Assembly (NCBI GenBank): GCA_017642695.1
Contig: JAEPQD010000001.1
Location: 637,301-701,300, forward strand
Origin: Parvibaculum sp.
GTDB lineage: Bacteria; Pseudomonadota; Alphaproteobacteria; Parvibaculales; Parvibaculaceae
DNA length: 64,000 bases
Direction of reading: 5' to 3'
Shown: positions 17,086-28,530 of the stretch, one piece after another
Position numbering within the stretch: the stretch's first letter is position 1
Layout of the letters: the number at the start of each line of letters is the position of its first letter
Position numbers and translations under genes: made by a program
The notes under the pieces: model-generated
The model's database searches: none
Told to the model about the DNA's origin: nothing
The model's input: only the letters and a program-made list of their open reading frames with translations

Positions 17086-17967
17086 ATGCCCGAACTGCCC
17101 GAAGTCGAAACCGTCCGCCGCGGCCTTGCGCCCGCGCTGGAAGGCCGTGTCATCGCGCATGTGACGCAGCGCCGTCCGGATCTGCGCTTCCCCCTGCCGG
17201 AACGTTTCGCCGAGCGCCTCACGGGCCGCCGCGTCTCCCGCCTCGCCCGCCGCGCCAAATACATTCTCGTTCATCTGGACGCGGCATCGGGCGGCGAGGA
17301 AGAAGTCCTCATCATGCATCTCGGCATGTCGGGCCGTTTCACCATCCACGGCCCCAATGGCAAGAGCGCCCCCGGCCTCTTCCATCTCGGCATGCCGGGC
17401 GGCGACACCCACGATCACATCGTTTTCGACATGGAGGACGGCACCCGCATCGTCTATGCCGACCATCGCCGCTTCGGCTTCATGGACCTCGTGCCGGCCG
17501 CGGACCTGGCCGTCAGCAAACACATCGCCGCCCTCGGTCCCGAGCCGCTCGGCAACGAATTCTCCGCCGCGACGCTTGGTGAGCGCTTCAAGGGCCGCCG
17601 CACGCCGGTCAAGGCGGCGCTGCTCGACCAGCGCAATGTGGCCGGTCTCGGCAATATTTATGTCTGCGAGGCGCTCTGGCGCGCGGGGCTCTCGCCGAAG
17701 CGCAGCGCCGCTTCCGTGGCGGGGCCCGTCAGGACGGCGCGCCTTGCCGCCGCCATCCGCGCGGTTCTGACCGATGCGATAGCGGCCGGCGGCTCGACGC
17801 TGCGCGATTACGCGCATACTGACGGCGAACTCGGCTATTTCCAGCATTCCTTCGCCGTTTACGACCGCGAAGGCGAAGCCTGTTCAAAGCCGGATTGTCC
17901 CGGTACCGTGAGACGCATCGTGCAGTCGGCACGTTCGACTTTCTATTGTCCCGCCTGCCAGCGGTGA
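17086..17967 (+). CDS. mutM: Formamidopyrimidine-DNA glycosylase (Fpg)
   Basis: A 293-residue bifunctional glycosylase/AP lyase that removes 8-oxoguanine and formamidopyrimidines. The catalytic N-terminal Pro2-Glu3 and Glu6 are in [14 protein letters not shown], the conserved Lys in ARRAKYIL, and the H2TH region in [20 protein letters not shown]. The C-terminal zinc finger has Cys pairs in CSKPDC and CPAC, followed by the terminal QR. It is divergent from ubiE and followed 20 bases later by a small exported protein. Confidence 0.95.
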   Translation: MPELPEVETVRRGLAPALEGRVIAHVTQRRPDLRFPLPERFAERLTGRRVSRLARRAKYILVHLDAASGGEEEVLIMHLGMSGRFTIHGPNGKSAPGLFHLGMPGGDTHDHIVFDMEDGTRIVYADHRRFGFMDLVPAADLAVSKHIAALGPEPLGNEFSAATLGERFKGRRTPVKAALLDQRNVAGLGNIYVCEALWRAGLSPKRSAASVAGPVRTARLAAAIRAVLTDAIAAGGSTLRDYAHTDGELGYFQHSFAVYDREGEACSKPDCPGTVRRIVQSARSTFYCPACQR

Positions 17968-17987
17968 AACGCCAGAGGAATCCCGGC

Positions 17988-18368
17988 ATGGCACTTTTCC
18001 TCCGCGCAGCTCTGTTCTGTTGCGCTCTTCTTCTCGCGGCCGTACCCGCCCATGCGGAAGGCTTTCTCGATGCGGTCGAGGACATGCCGTTGATGGAAGG
18101 GCTCGCGGAAACCGGCGATGGCGGCATCGTCTTCGACAAGCCCGCTGGCCGCATCGTCAGGAGCGTCGCCGAAGGTGACGTCGCGCCCCCCGCCGTGCGC
18201 GCCTTCTACATAGAGACGCTGCCGCAGCTTGGCTGGACGCGCGCCGCGGAATATGAACTTATCGGCGAACTTCTGCTCTTCCGCCGCGAAGGCGAGCAGC
18301 TTGAAATCCAGATCGTTCCGGTGTCGCAATCGCATACCGAGGTGCGTTTCTCCATCGAACCCCAGTAG
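17988..18368 (+). CDS. Exported protein of unknown function, 126 aa
   Basis: The N-terminal signal peptide MALFLRAALFCCALLLAAVPAHA ends in a good AHA/E cleavage site, so the product is periplasmic (mature about 103 aa). The mature part FDKPAGRIVRSVAEGDV...VRAFYIETLPQLGW...EGEQLEIQI reads like a small alpha/beta fold seen in alphaproteobacterial proteins encoded near mutM and enoyl-CoA hydratase. I recognise no catalytic motif. AGAGGAA at proper spacing supports ATG 17988. It is probably co-transcribed with mutM. Confidence 0.7.
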   Translation: MALFLRAALFCCALLLAAVPAHAEGFLDAVEDMPLMEGLAETGDGGIVFDKPAGRIVRSVAEGDVAPPAVRAFYIETLPQLGWTRAAEYELIGELLLFRREGEQLEIQIVPVSQSHTEVRFSIEPQ

Positions 18369-18443
18369 CAATCACATATGAACGGCGCCGCGCCACGAAT
18401 GGCTGCGCTGCAAGAATTCTCGCATCAGAACAGGGAGTACGTC

Positions 18444-19220
18444 ATGGCCTACCAGAACCTTCTGGTTGAAAAGAAAGGCGCGGTCGCAATCGTCACGCTG
18501 AACCGCCCGGATGCGCTGAATGCGCTCAACAAGGCTCTGATGGACGAGCTCACATCGGCGCTCGACGATTGTGAGGCGGACGACGCGGTCCACTGCATTG
18601 TCATCACCGGCTCGCAGAAGGCCTTCGCCGCCGGCGCCGACATCAAGGAGATGCAGCCGAAATCCTACATGGACGTCTACAGGGAAGACTTCATCACCGC
18701 GAACTGGGAGCGCGCCACGCGCTGCCGCAAGCCGGTCATTGCCGCCGTCGCGGGCTATGCGCTTGGTGGCGGCTGCGAACTTGCCATGATGTGCGACTTC
18801 ATCATCGCCGCCGACAATGCGAAGTTCGGCCAGCCCGAGATCAAGCTCGGTGTGATGCCGGGCGCGGGCGGCTCGCAGCGCCTCACCCGTTTCGTCGGCA
18901 AGTCGAAGGCGATGGAAATGTGCCTCACCGGTCGCATGATGGATGCGGAGGAGGCGGAGCGCTCCGGTCTGGTCAGCCGCGTCGTGCCCGCCGAGACGCT
19001 CCTCGACGATGCGCTGAAGACCGCCCAGACGATTGCCGAGATGTCGCTCCCCATCGCCATGATGACCAAGGAAAGCGTCAACCGGTCCTACGAAACCACC
19101 CTTTCGGAAGGGGTCCGGTTCGAGCGGCGGCTGTTCCATTCCATGTTCGCGACCGAGGATCAGACCGAAGGCATGGCCGCTTTCGTCGAAAAGCGGAAAC
19201 CGCAGTTCCGCAACAAGTAG
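18444..19220 (+). CDS. Enoyl-CoA hydratase
   Basis: A 258-residue crotonase-fold enzyme that hydrates 2-trans-enoyl-CoA in beta-oxidation. The oxyanion-hole segment [11 protein letters not shown] is present. The two catalytic acidic residues are in [13 protein letters not shown] and [17 protein letters not shown], as in mitochondrial ECHS1/FadB-type hydratases. GGGAG before ATG 18444 is acceptable; the frame is open 22 codons further upstream. It is a stand-alone hydratase with no thiolase or dehydrogenase next to it. It precedes rpsT, which has its own promoter. Confidence 0.92.
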   Translation: MAYQNLLVEKKGAVAIVTLNRPDALNALNKALMDELTSALDDCEADDAVHCIVITGSQKAFAAGADIKEMQPKSYMDVYREDFITANWERATRCRKPVIAAVAGYALGGGCELAMMCDFIIAADNAKFGQPEIKLGVMPGAGGSQRLTRFVGKSKAMEMCLTGRMMDAEEAERSGLVSRVVPAETLLDDALKTAQTIAEMSLPIAMMTKESVNRSYETTLSEGVRFERRLFHSMFATEDQTEGMAAFVEKRKPQFRNK

Positions 19221-19275
19221 GAAAAACCCCGGAAAACGGGCCGCTTTGCCGCAGTTTTTCGGGCCTTTTCGCCGG

Positions 19276-19304
19276 TTGACGAAAGCCGGGGCGGCGCGTA
19301 TAAC
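19276..19304 (+). promoter_or_regulatory. rpsT promoter
   Basis: A near-consensus sigma-70 promoter: -35 TTGACG (19276-19281), a 17-base spacer, and -10 TATAAC (19299-19304). It gives a leader of about 110 bases before rpsT. Confidence 0.75.
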
Positions 19305-19421
19305 GCCCGCTTTCGAGGGGTCGGCTCGCGTTTTTGCGCGGGCCGCCTTTTCTTCAAACAGATTTCTGCTGGCGCGTCCGGATACTGTCCGTGCGCCACG
19401 CTGACAAAGGTCCGTAGATCG

Positions 19422-19685
19422 ATGGCGAACACGAAGTCCGCAAAGAAGGCAATCCGGGTGATTGCGAAGAAGACGGAGGTCAACAAGGACCGCCGCAGCC
19501 GCATGCGCACCTTCGTCCGCAAGGTCGAGGAAGCGATCGCGAGCGGCGACAAGTCGGCCGCCGAAAGCGCGCTTCGTGACGCGCAGCCCGAGATCATGCG
19601 CGCCGCGCAGAAGGGCGTGATCCACAAGAACACCGCCTCGCGCAAGGTGTCGCGTTTCGCACAGCGTGTGAAAGCGCTTGCCTGA
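19422..19685 (+). CDS. rpsT: 30S ribosomal protein S20
   Basis: An 87-residue, very basic ribosomal protein that binds the 5' domain of 16S rRNA. It begins [30 protein letters not shown] and ends [20 protein letters not shown], typical of bS20. It is monocistronic, with a strong promoter upstream and a strong terminator downstream. Its position near dnaA is common in alphaproteobacteria. Confidence 0.97.
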   Translation: MANTKSAKKAIRVIAKKTEVNKDRRSRMRTFVRKVEEAIASGDKSAAESALRDAQPEIMRAAQKGVIHKNTASRKVSRFAQRVKALA

Positions 19686-19745
19686 CAGGCACTTCTCCGC
19701 CGCACCTGGCGTCTGAACGCAGAGCGCATCGACACGCGCTTATCG

Positions 19746-19776
19746 AGCCCGCGAAATTTCTTCGCGGGCTTTTTCT
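19746..19776 (+). terminator. rpsT intrinsic terminator
   Basis: A perfect 10-bp stem, AGCCCGCGAA (19746-19755) and TTCGCGGGCT (19761-19770), with a 5-base loop is followed by a T-rich tail. Confidence 0.9.
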
Positions 19777-20222
19777 TTTCGCGTGCAACCGTTTTTTTTC
19801 GTGCCGCGTCGCAAACATGTCTCGTAATGAACGCGCCACGCGCAAATAAAAGTGTCTATCGTGTCGGCACTTGCGCGCGCGTGTGTATGTTTGCGTTGCG
19901 GCCGCCACATCATCTTGCGGTGCGCATCATGCGTCACACCGGACAAAAATTTTGTGACACAGGCGATTCTTCCGCTTGCTTGTGACAGCCCCAGCCGGTA
20001 TGTTTAACAACCTCAGCGGGGCCAATGAATACTGTGTTTTTTGAGTAAAATTCGTTCGAATACAGTATTCACTCTCTCCCGCCCGGGGAAAAACAAAGTA
20101 TCCAGACAGAACATGAGTGACGAGCGAGGGTAATTTCGCTATTACCCCGGGTGCGCAATATGTGCTGTGACCGGCGTCGGGGTGCCGGTGGGTGTGAGAC
20201 GCGAACGAGCGGCGGGGTGTCC
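19777..20222. other. Long intergenic region between rpsT and the rhodanese gene
   Basis: About 450 bases without a credible gene, and locally richer in A/T than the rest. It holds a distant inverted repeat CGCAAACAT (19810-19818)/ATGTTTGCG (19887-19895), a 13-base palindrome GAATACAGTATTC (20058-20070), and an upstream partner GAATACTGT (20027-20035). A 7-bp hairpin GGGTAAT/ATTACCC lies at 20128-20147. I saw no TTATCCACA-type DnaA boxes, so I do not call it oriC despite dnaA lying close by. Confidence 0.5.
20027..20070. repeat. Inverted repeat / palindrome upstream of rhodanese gene
   Basis: GAATACTGT (20027-20035) and ACAGTATTC (20062-20070) are perfect 9-bp inverted arms 26 bases apart. 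The right arm is itself half of the 13-base palindrome GAATAC-A-GTATTC. This layout, a full site plus an extra copy, suggests a regulator-binding region. Confidence 0.5.
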
Positions 20223-20723
20223 ATGTCGGACAAGCAGTCAGACGGAAAGTCGAGTGGTGCGGAAGGCGATGCCGTTCCGGAGATCGTCGGTGTCCGGCCC
20301 GAGAACTATGCGGGCGACGTCACGCCGTCGGAAGCCTGGCGCGTCCTCGAGGCAAACCCGCAGGCGGTTCTGGTCGATGTGCGCACCCGTGCGGAGTGGT
20401 CCTTTGTCGGCATGCCGGATCTCTCCGGCCTCGGCAAGGAGCCGGTCCTGATGGAGTGGCAGCAGTTCCCGACCATGGCGGTCAATGCGGGCTTCGCGGC
20501 CGACCTGTCTTCGGCGCTGGGTGCGGCGCGCAAGGATGCGCCGGTTCTGTTTCTGTGCCGCTCCGGCGCGCGCAGCAAGGCCGCGGCCATCGCGATGACG
20601 GCGGTCGGCTTCGGCAACTGCTTCAACATCGCGGGGGGATTCGAGGGCGACCTCGATGGCGAGCGCCATCGCGGGCGGCATAACGGGTGGAAAGCGGCAG
20701 CGCTTCCCTGGGTTCAGTCCTGA
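20223..20723 (+). CDS. Rhodanese-like domain protein
   Basis: A 166-residue single-domain rhodanese. The N-terminal 30 residues are polar and probably disordered. The domain starts VTPSEAWRVLEANPQAVLVDVRTRAEW, and the active loop is CRSGARS with the persulfide-forming Cys at 112. It would transfer sulfane sulfur to an acceptor or act in sulfide or thiol handling; the partner is unknown. A GTG start at 20151 is possible, but ATG 20223 fits the family better. It lies about 100 bases upstream of dnaA and may share its transcript. Confidence 0.87.
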   Translation: MSDKQSDGKSSGAEGDAVPEIVGVRPENYAGDVTPSEAWRVLEANPQAVLVDVRTRAEWSFVGMPDLSGLGKEPVLMEWQQFPTMAVNAGFAADLSSALGAARKDAPVLFLCRSGARSKAAAIAMTAVGFGNCFNIAGGFEGDLDGERHRGRHNGWKAAALPWVQS

Positions 20724-20819
20724 AACGGTGATGCGGTCGGGACGTGCAAGGGTAGGCGGCGGCGGGGCCGTACCGGGGGCCTCCGAGAGGACCCGGACGA
20801 AAGTCAAAGAGGCACGAGG

Positions 20820-22367
20820 TTGAACGAGGAAAACATGGGGCCGTCACAGGCAGAAAGGCAGTCGCGGAATGTTTCGGACATGCCTCTTCCTTCGCAGGAC
20901 GAAACGCGCGGCGCGCGAGATGTGCGCATGTCGTCCATGAATCTCGGTGATCAGTGGCGGCGCGTGCGCGCCCGCCTGCATGCCGAGCTCGGCGAGGCAA
21001 CCTTCAACAGCTGGTTCAAGCAGATCGACCTGATCGGCGTCGATGATGGCCGTGTCATGCTCTCCGTGCCGACGCGCTTCATCCGCAACTGGGTCGTTTC
21101 GCATTATGCCGACCGTCTCGCGAAGCTCTGGGCCGATGAGGATGCGGGCTTTTCGCGCGTCGATGTCGTTGTGCATTCGGAAGGCCGTCCCGATCCGGCT
21201 CCTTGCGCGGATGCCGTGCCCGAAAGACAGGAACGCGCCGCCGCGCCGGCCGCTCAGCCGCGCGAGGACGTGGTGCTGGCGAACGCCGTGCCGCAGGGCT
21301 TCGAGGATGCGGGCGTCGGTGCGCCGCTCGATCCGCGCTTCACTTTCGAGGCCTTCGTCGTCGGCAAGTCGAACGAGCTTGCCCATGCGGCCGCGCGCCG
21401 CGTCGCCGAGGCGACCGACGTCACCTTCAATCCGCTCTTCCTCTATGGCGGCGTCGGCCTCGGCAAGACGCATCTCATGCACGCCATCGCCTGGGAGATC
21501 CGCACGCGCCATCCCGAGCGCAAGGTGCTTTATCTCTCGGCCGAGAAATTCATGTATCAGTTCGTCCGTGCCTTGCGCTTCAAGGACACGATGGCCTTCA
21601 AGCAGCAGTTCCGTTCGGTGGACGTGCTGATGATCGACGACGTGCAGTTCATTTCCGGCAAGGATTCGACGCAGGAAGAGTTCTTCCACACCTTCAATGC
21701 GCTGATCGATCACAATCGCCAGGTCATCATTTCCGCCGACCGGTCGCCCTCCGACCTCGAAGGCATCGAGGAGCGCATCCGCTCGCGTCTCGGCTGGGGT
21801 CTCGCCGCCGACATTCATCCGACGGATTACGAGCTTCGCCTCGGCATTCTTCAGGCCAAGGCCGACGACATGATGTCGAAGAACGGTCCGATCTCCATTC
21901 CCCCGGGCGTGCTCGAATTTCTTGCGCACCGGATCGTCTCCAATGTGCGCGAGCTTGAAGGCGCCCTGAAGCGCGTCGTCGCCTATGCCTCGCTGGTGGG
22001 CCGCCCGATCACGCTCGACATGGCGCAGGAAGTCCTCCGCGATCTGCTGCGCTCCAACGACCGCAAGATCACCATCGAGGAGATCCAGCGCCGCGTCGCC
22101 GAATACTACAATGTGCGCCTTGCCGACATGCTCTCGGCCCGCCGGGCCCGTGCCGTCGCGCGTCCGCGCCAGGTCGCGATGTATCTCTCCAAGCAGCTCA
22201 CCACGCGCTCGCTGCCCGAGATCGGCCGCAAGTTCGGCGGCCGCGACCACACCACGGTCATCCATGCGGTCCGCAAGATCGACGAGCTTTGCTCGCTTGA
22301 TTCTGGCATCGAGGAAGACGTCGATCTGCTGCGCCGCATGCTGGAAGGCGGCCACGGCGCGGGCTGA
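20820..22367 (+). CDS. dnaA: Chromosomal replication initiator protein DnaA
   Basis: About 515 residues. Domain I ([23 protein letters not shown]) mediates DnaB and DnaA contacts, followed by a variable linker. The AAA+ domain III has Walker [14 protein letters not shown] (about residue 210) and Walker [10 protein letters not shown]. Domain IV has the DnaA-box-binding signature [15 protein letters not shown] near the C-terminus. It opens replication origins by binding DnaA boxes. The start is uncertain: TTG 20820 (AGAGG 7 bases upstream) or ATG 20835 (GAGG 5 bases upstream). A weak hairpin at 22381-22401 follows the stop. Confidence 0.97.
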   Translation: MNEENMGPSQAERQSRNVSDMPLPSQDETRGARDVRMSSMNLGDQWRRVRARLHAELGEATFNSWFKQIDLIGVDDGRVMLSVPTRFIRNWVVSHYADRLAKLWADEDAGFSRVDVVVHSEGRPDPAPCADAVPERQERAAAPAAQPREDVVLANAVPQGFEDAGVGAPLDPRFTFEAFVVGKSNELAHAAARRVAEATDVTFNPLFLYGGVGLGKTHLMHAIAWEIRTRHPERKVLYLSAEKFMYQFVRALRFKDTMAFKQQFRSVDVLMIDDVQFISGKDSTQEEFFHTFNALIDHNRQVIISADRSPSDLEGIEERIRSRLGWGLAADIHPTDYELRLGILQAKADDMMSKNGPISIPPGVLEFLAHRIVSNVRELEGALKRVVAYASLVGRPITLDMAQEVLRDLLRSNDRKITIEEIQRRVAEYYNVRLADMLSARRARAVARPRQVAMYLSKQLTTRSLPEIGRKFGGRDHTTVIHAVRKIDELCSLDSGIEEDVDLLRRMLEGGHGAG

Positions 22368-22802
22368 GCGCCGCTGCCGGAGGGGCTCTCTGAAAGCCCT
22401 TTGAAATCAGAAGGTTATACGCCTTCCGGTCGCAGGCGGATTCGCCCCTGAATCCGCTGAAAAACGTGCATGATTCCCGCGATCTGATATACTTCCCGGG
22501 CGAATTTCTGCGGAAATCCGGCAACCGCCGGAGCCTGTCCGGCAGGGAGGCCCGATCGGCGGATCGGGGCTTCGTTCCGGGTGGCGATCCGACCCCCTGT
22601 TCGCAGTTGTCTCGAGGCAAGAGCGCGTCTTCCATTGGCCGCGCGATGCCCCCGGACACTCTGCAGCACAGCCATTATGGGGAAGGGTTCCGTCCGAAAT
22701 CGCCGGACGCGGTGCCATGTGTGGGTCGCGCCGAGGGAGTCACAAGCGAGCTCAACCAGCGAGCCCACCAAGCGAGCCCAAACGGGGGACTGAAGAGAGA
22801 CC
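22368..22802. other. dnaA-dnaN intergenic region
   Basis: 435 bases with no credible gene; the small frames here lack family features and Shine-Dalgarno sites. It contains several GC-rich partial inverted repeats (for example around 22432-22465 and 22510-22570) and ends in a three-copy 13-base tandem repeat just before dnaN. It presumably carries the dnaN promoter, but no convincing -35/-10 pair stands out. Confidence 0.5.
22745..22783 (+). repeat. Three tandem 13-base repeats before dnaN
   Basis: The copies are AGCGAGCTCAACC (22745-22757), AGCGAGCCCACCA (22758-22770) and AGCGAGCCCAAAC (22771-22783). They share the AGCGAGCYCA core and end 19 bases before the dnaN ATG, so they would be in its leader or promoter. 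Confidence 0.6.
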
Positions 22803-23921
22803 ATGAAGATCACGATCGAACGGGGCGCGCTGCTCAAGTCTCTCAACCATGTGCAGTCGGTCGTCGAACGCCGTAATACCATTCCCATTCTGTCGAATGT
22901 GCTCATCAAGGCCGGAGAGGGCCAGTTGAGCCTCACCGCCACCGATCTCGACATCGAGGTCGTCGAGGCGATCGATGCCGACGTGGCGCAGGCCGGTGCC
23001 ACCACCGCCTCCGCGCACACGCTCTACGACATCGTGCGCAAGCTGCCGGACGGCGCGCAGGTCGAACTGTCGACCGGCGCCGATGAAGGCCGCCTGCAAC
23101 TGACGGCGGGCCGCTCGCGCTTCGCGCTGCAGTCGCTCCCGCAGGAAGATTTCCCGGTCATGGCGGCCGGCTCGCTCCCGCACCGCTTCGAGCTTCCTGC
23201 CGAAGCCATGCGCCGCCTGATCGACAAGACGCGTTTCGCGATCTCGACGGAAGAAACGCGCTATTACCTCAACGGCATCTATGTCCACGCGGTCGAAAGC
23301 GGCAAGCAGAAGGCGCTGCGCGCCGTCGCGACCGATGGCCACCGTCTTGCCCAGGTCGATCACGACCTGCCGGACGGCGCGGCGGGCATGCCGGGCGTCA
23401 TCGTGCCGCGCAAGACCGTGCTCGAACTGCAGAAGCTTCTCGAGGGCGGCACCGGCGCGCTTTCCGTCGGCGTTTCGGAAACCAAGATCCGCTTCGAGTT
23501 CGACGGCATCGTGCTCACCTCGAAGCTCATCGACGGCACCTTCCCGGATTACGGACGCGTTATCCCCTCCGGCAACGACAAGGTGATGGAAGTCGACGGC
23601 AAGCGTTTCGCCGAAGCCGTCGACCGCGTCTCCACCATCTCGACGGAAAAGTCGCGCGCGGTGAAGCTCAACCTCGAGGATGGCAAGCTCACCCTCTCCG
23701 TCACCAACCCGGACTCGGGCAGCGCCACGGAAGAACTGTCGGTTTCCTATTCGAGCACGCCGCTCGAAATCGGTTTCAACGCACGCTATCTGCTCGACAT
23801 CACGGGCCAGCTCGACGGCGCGGAGGCGAGTTTCTCCTTCGCCGATTCCGGCTCGCCCACGCTCGTGCGCGACAGCGAGGACGGTCTCGCGATCTACGTG
23901 CTGATGCCGATGCGGGTATGA
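22803..23921 (+). CDS. dnaN: DNA polymerase III beta sliding clamp
   Basis: A 372-residue clamp with the usual three repeated domains. It begins MKITIERGALLKSLNHVQSVVERRNTIPILSNVLI and ends GLAIYVLMPMRV, the family's conserved C-terminal strand. The dimer encircles DNA and binds polymerases and other factors through a hydrophobic cleft. It is part of the dnaA-dnaN-recF-gyrB order. Confidence 0.97.
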   Translation: MKITIERGALLKSLNHVQSVVERRNTIPILSNVLIKAGEGQLSLTATDLDIEVVEAIDADVAQAGATTASAHTLYDIVRKLPDGAQVELSTGADEGRLQLTAGRSRFALQSLPQEDFPVMAAGSLPHRFELPAEAMRRLIDKTRFAISTEETRYYLNGIYVHAVESGKQKALRAVATDGHRLAQVDHDLPDGAAGMPGVIVPRKTVLELQKLLEGGTGALSVGVSETKIRFEFDGIVLTSKLIDGTFPDYGRVIPSGNDKVMEVDGKRFAEAVDRVSTISTEKSRAVKLNLEDGKLTLSVTNPDSGSATEELSVSYSSTPLEIGFNARYLLDITGQLDGAEASFSFADSGSPTLVRDSEDGLAIYVLMPMRV

Positions 23922-24073
23922 GGCGCGAAGCTGCGTCATGGCATTGCCGGGCGAGATGCCCTTTTCAAACTTGAAGGGGGCGGTTCGCCGTCCGGCAACG
24001 CGACACACAAAGACCCGGAGCAATTGAGCTGTTCGAAGATAAGCGAAACTGCTCCAGAAATTGAGGACAGGGA

Positions 24074-25302
24074 GTGTCTCGAACGGGTGAGTTGCGCGCG
24101 GTCGGCCGCTCGGCGGCATCGCCGGATGACTCCGGTGCAGGCATGATTGCGTCCGCGCACCGCGCGCGCCTCAGCCGTCTCGTCATGACCGACTTCCGCT
24201 CCTATGCCCGCGCGGAACTGCATCTCGACGGACGTCCCGTCGTGCTGACGGGCGAGAACGGGGCGGGCAAGACCAACCTGCTCGAAGCCGTGTCGCTTCT
24301 CTCGCCGGGGCGCGGGCTTCGCGGCGCCGCCTATGCCGAGGTCGCGCGCGATGGCGGCGCGGGCGGCTGGGCTGTCGCCGCGACGCTCGAAACGGCGGAC
24401 GGTCCCGTCCGGATCGGCACCGGCATCGAGCCGGGTGCGGAGATCGGCTCCCGCAGCCGCATGGTGCGGATCGAGGGCGAACAGCAGGGCCCGTCGGCGC
24501 TCGCCGAACTCGTTTCGATGGTCTGGCTGACGCCCGCCATGGACCGGCTCTTCGTCGAGGGTGCGAGCGAACGCCGCCGTTTTCTCGACCGGCTGGTGAT
24601 GGGTTTCGATCCGGCGCATGGCACGCGCGCCGGCGCTTACGACAGGGCGCTGCGCGAACGCAACAGGCTGCTCGCCGACGACGTCTTCGACGATGCCTGG
24701 CTGTCGGGGCTCGAGGAGCAGATGGCCGAACACGGCGTCGCGCTTGCGGCAGCGCGGACGGAAACGCTGGCGCGGTTGCGCGGCGCGCTCGAGGCGGCGC
24801 AGGAAGGTCCCTTCCCGCGCGCCGTGGTGGCGCTCGAAGGCGCCCTCGAAGCCGCGCTCGCTTCGCAACCCGCCGTCGATGTCGAGGATGGATTCCGGCG
24901 GCTGCTGAAGGACATGCGCGGCCGCGATGCCGCGGCGGGCCGCGCACTCGACGGGCCGCACCGGAGCGATCTCCTGGTGCGCCATGCGGGCAAGGATCGC
25001 GAGGCGCGTCAGTGTTCGACGGGCGAGCAGAAGGCGCTCCTCATCGGCATCGTGCTCGCCAATGCGCGGCTCATGGCGGCGCGGGGCCGTCCGCCGCTGC
25101 TGTTGCTCGATGAAGTCGCCGCGCATCTTGATGCCGAGCGCCGCGCGGCGCTCTTCGATGAAATTGTCGGTCTGAACCTTCAGGCCTTCATGACGGGCAC
25201 CGACCCGTCGCTGTTCGATACAATGGGCGCGCGGGCGCAGAACCTGCACGTCGAGCGCGGCGCCATTGAGAGCGCCCCGCTGAAACCCGAAGGAAGAGTG
25301 TC

Positions 25303-25306
<4 letters not shown>
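24074..25306 (+). CDS. recF: DNA replication and repair protein RecF
   Basis: About 387-410 residues, an SMC-like ATPase that loads RecA at gaps with RecO and RecR. Walker A is GENGAGKTNLLEAVSLLSPGRGLR. The ABC-type signature lies in the DGPHRSDL/STGEQKALL region, and Walker B is PPLLLLDEVAAHLDAERR. Two starts are possible: GTG 24074 (with GAGG 7 bases upstream) or ATG 24143, which better matches the usual N-terminus. The stop overlaps the downstream ClpP-like gene by 4 bases. Confidence 0.95.
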
Positions 25307-28380
<3,074 letters not shown>

Positions 28381-28381
<1 letters not shown>

Positions 28382-28402
28382 TGGCTTTCCGCCATTTTTT
28401 CG
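28381..28402 (+). terminator. Possible gyrB terminator
   Basis: A short ATGGC/GCCAT stem with a 5-base loop begins at the stop codon and is followed by six T residues. The stem is weak (5 bp), so this is tentative. Confidence 0.4.
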
Positions 28403-28438
28403 AGGTTTCTGCGGTGGTCCGTCGCCGTTCAGCAATCG

Positions 28439-28453
28439 TTAACAACGCATTAA
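28439..28453. promoter_or_regulatory. CtrA-type box (TTAA-N7-TTAA)
   Basis: TTAA (28439-28442), seven bases, TTAA (28450-28453) is an exact match to the gapped CtrA motif of alphaproteobacteria. It lies 78 bases upstream of the PBP1A start. TTAA tetramers are uncommon in this GC-rich sequence, which makes the spacing more notable. Binding is inferred. Confidence 0.5.
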
Positions 28454-28530
28454 CTATCCGTGTCTAGCTTCGGCACAGGCCGCTCCGCAGTGCGGGGGCC
28501 AGGGGGCCATAGCGCAAGGCGTCGGGTGTC

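Noticed and set aside
19777-20222. oriC call near dnaA
   Set aside because: No TTATCCACA-like DnaA boxes seen and no skew could be computed; adjacency to dnaA is not proof in alphaproteobacteria.
22381-22401. dnaA terminator
   Set aside because: The stem has only five clean pairs plus a G-T pair and three T residues; too weak to list as a terminator.
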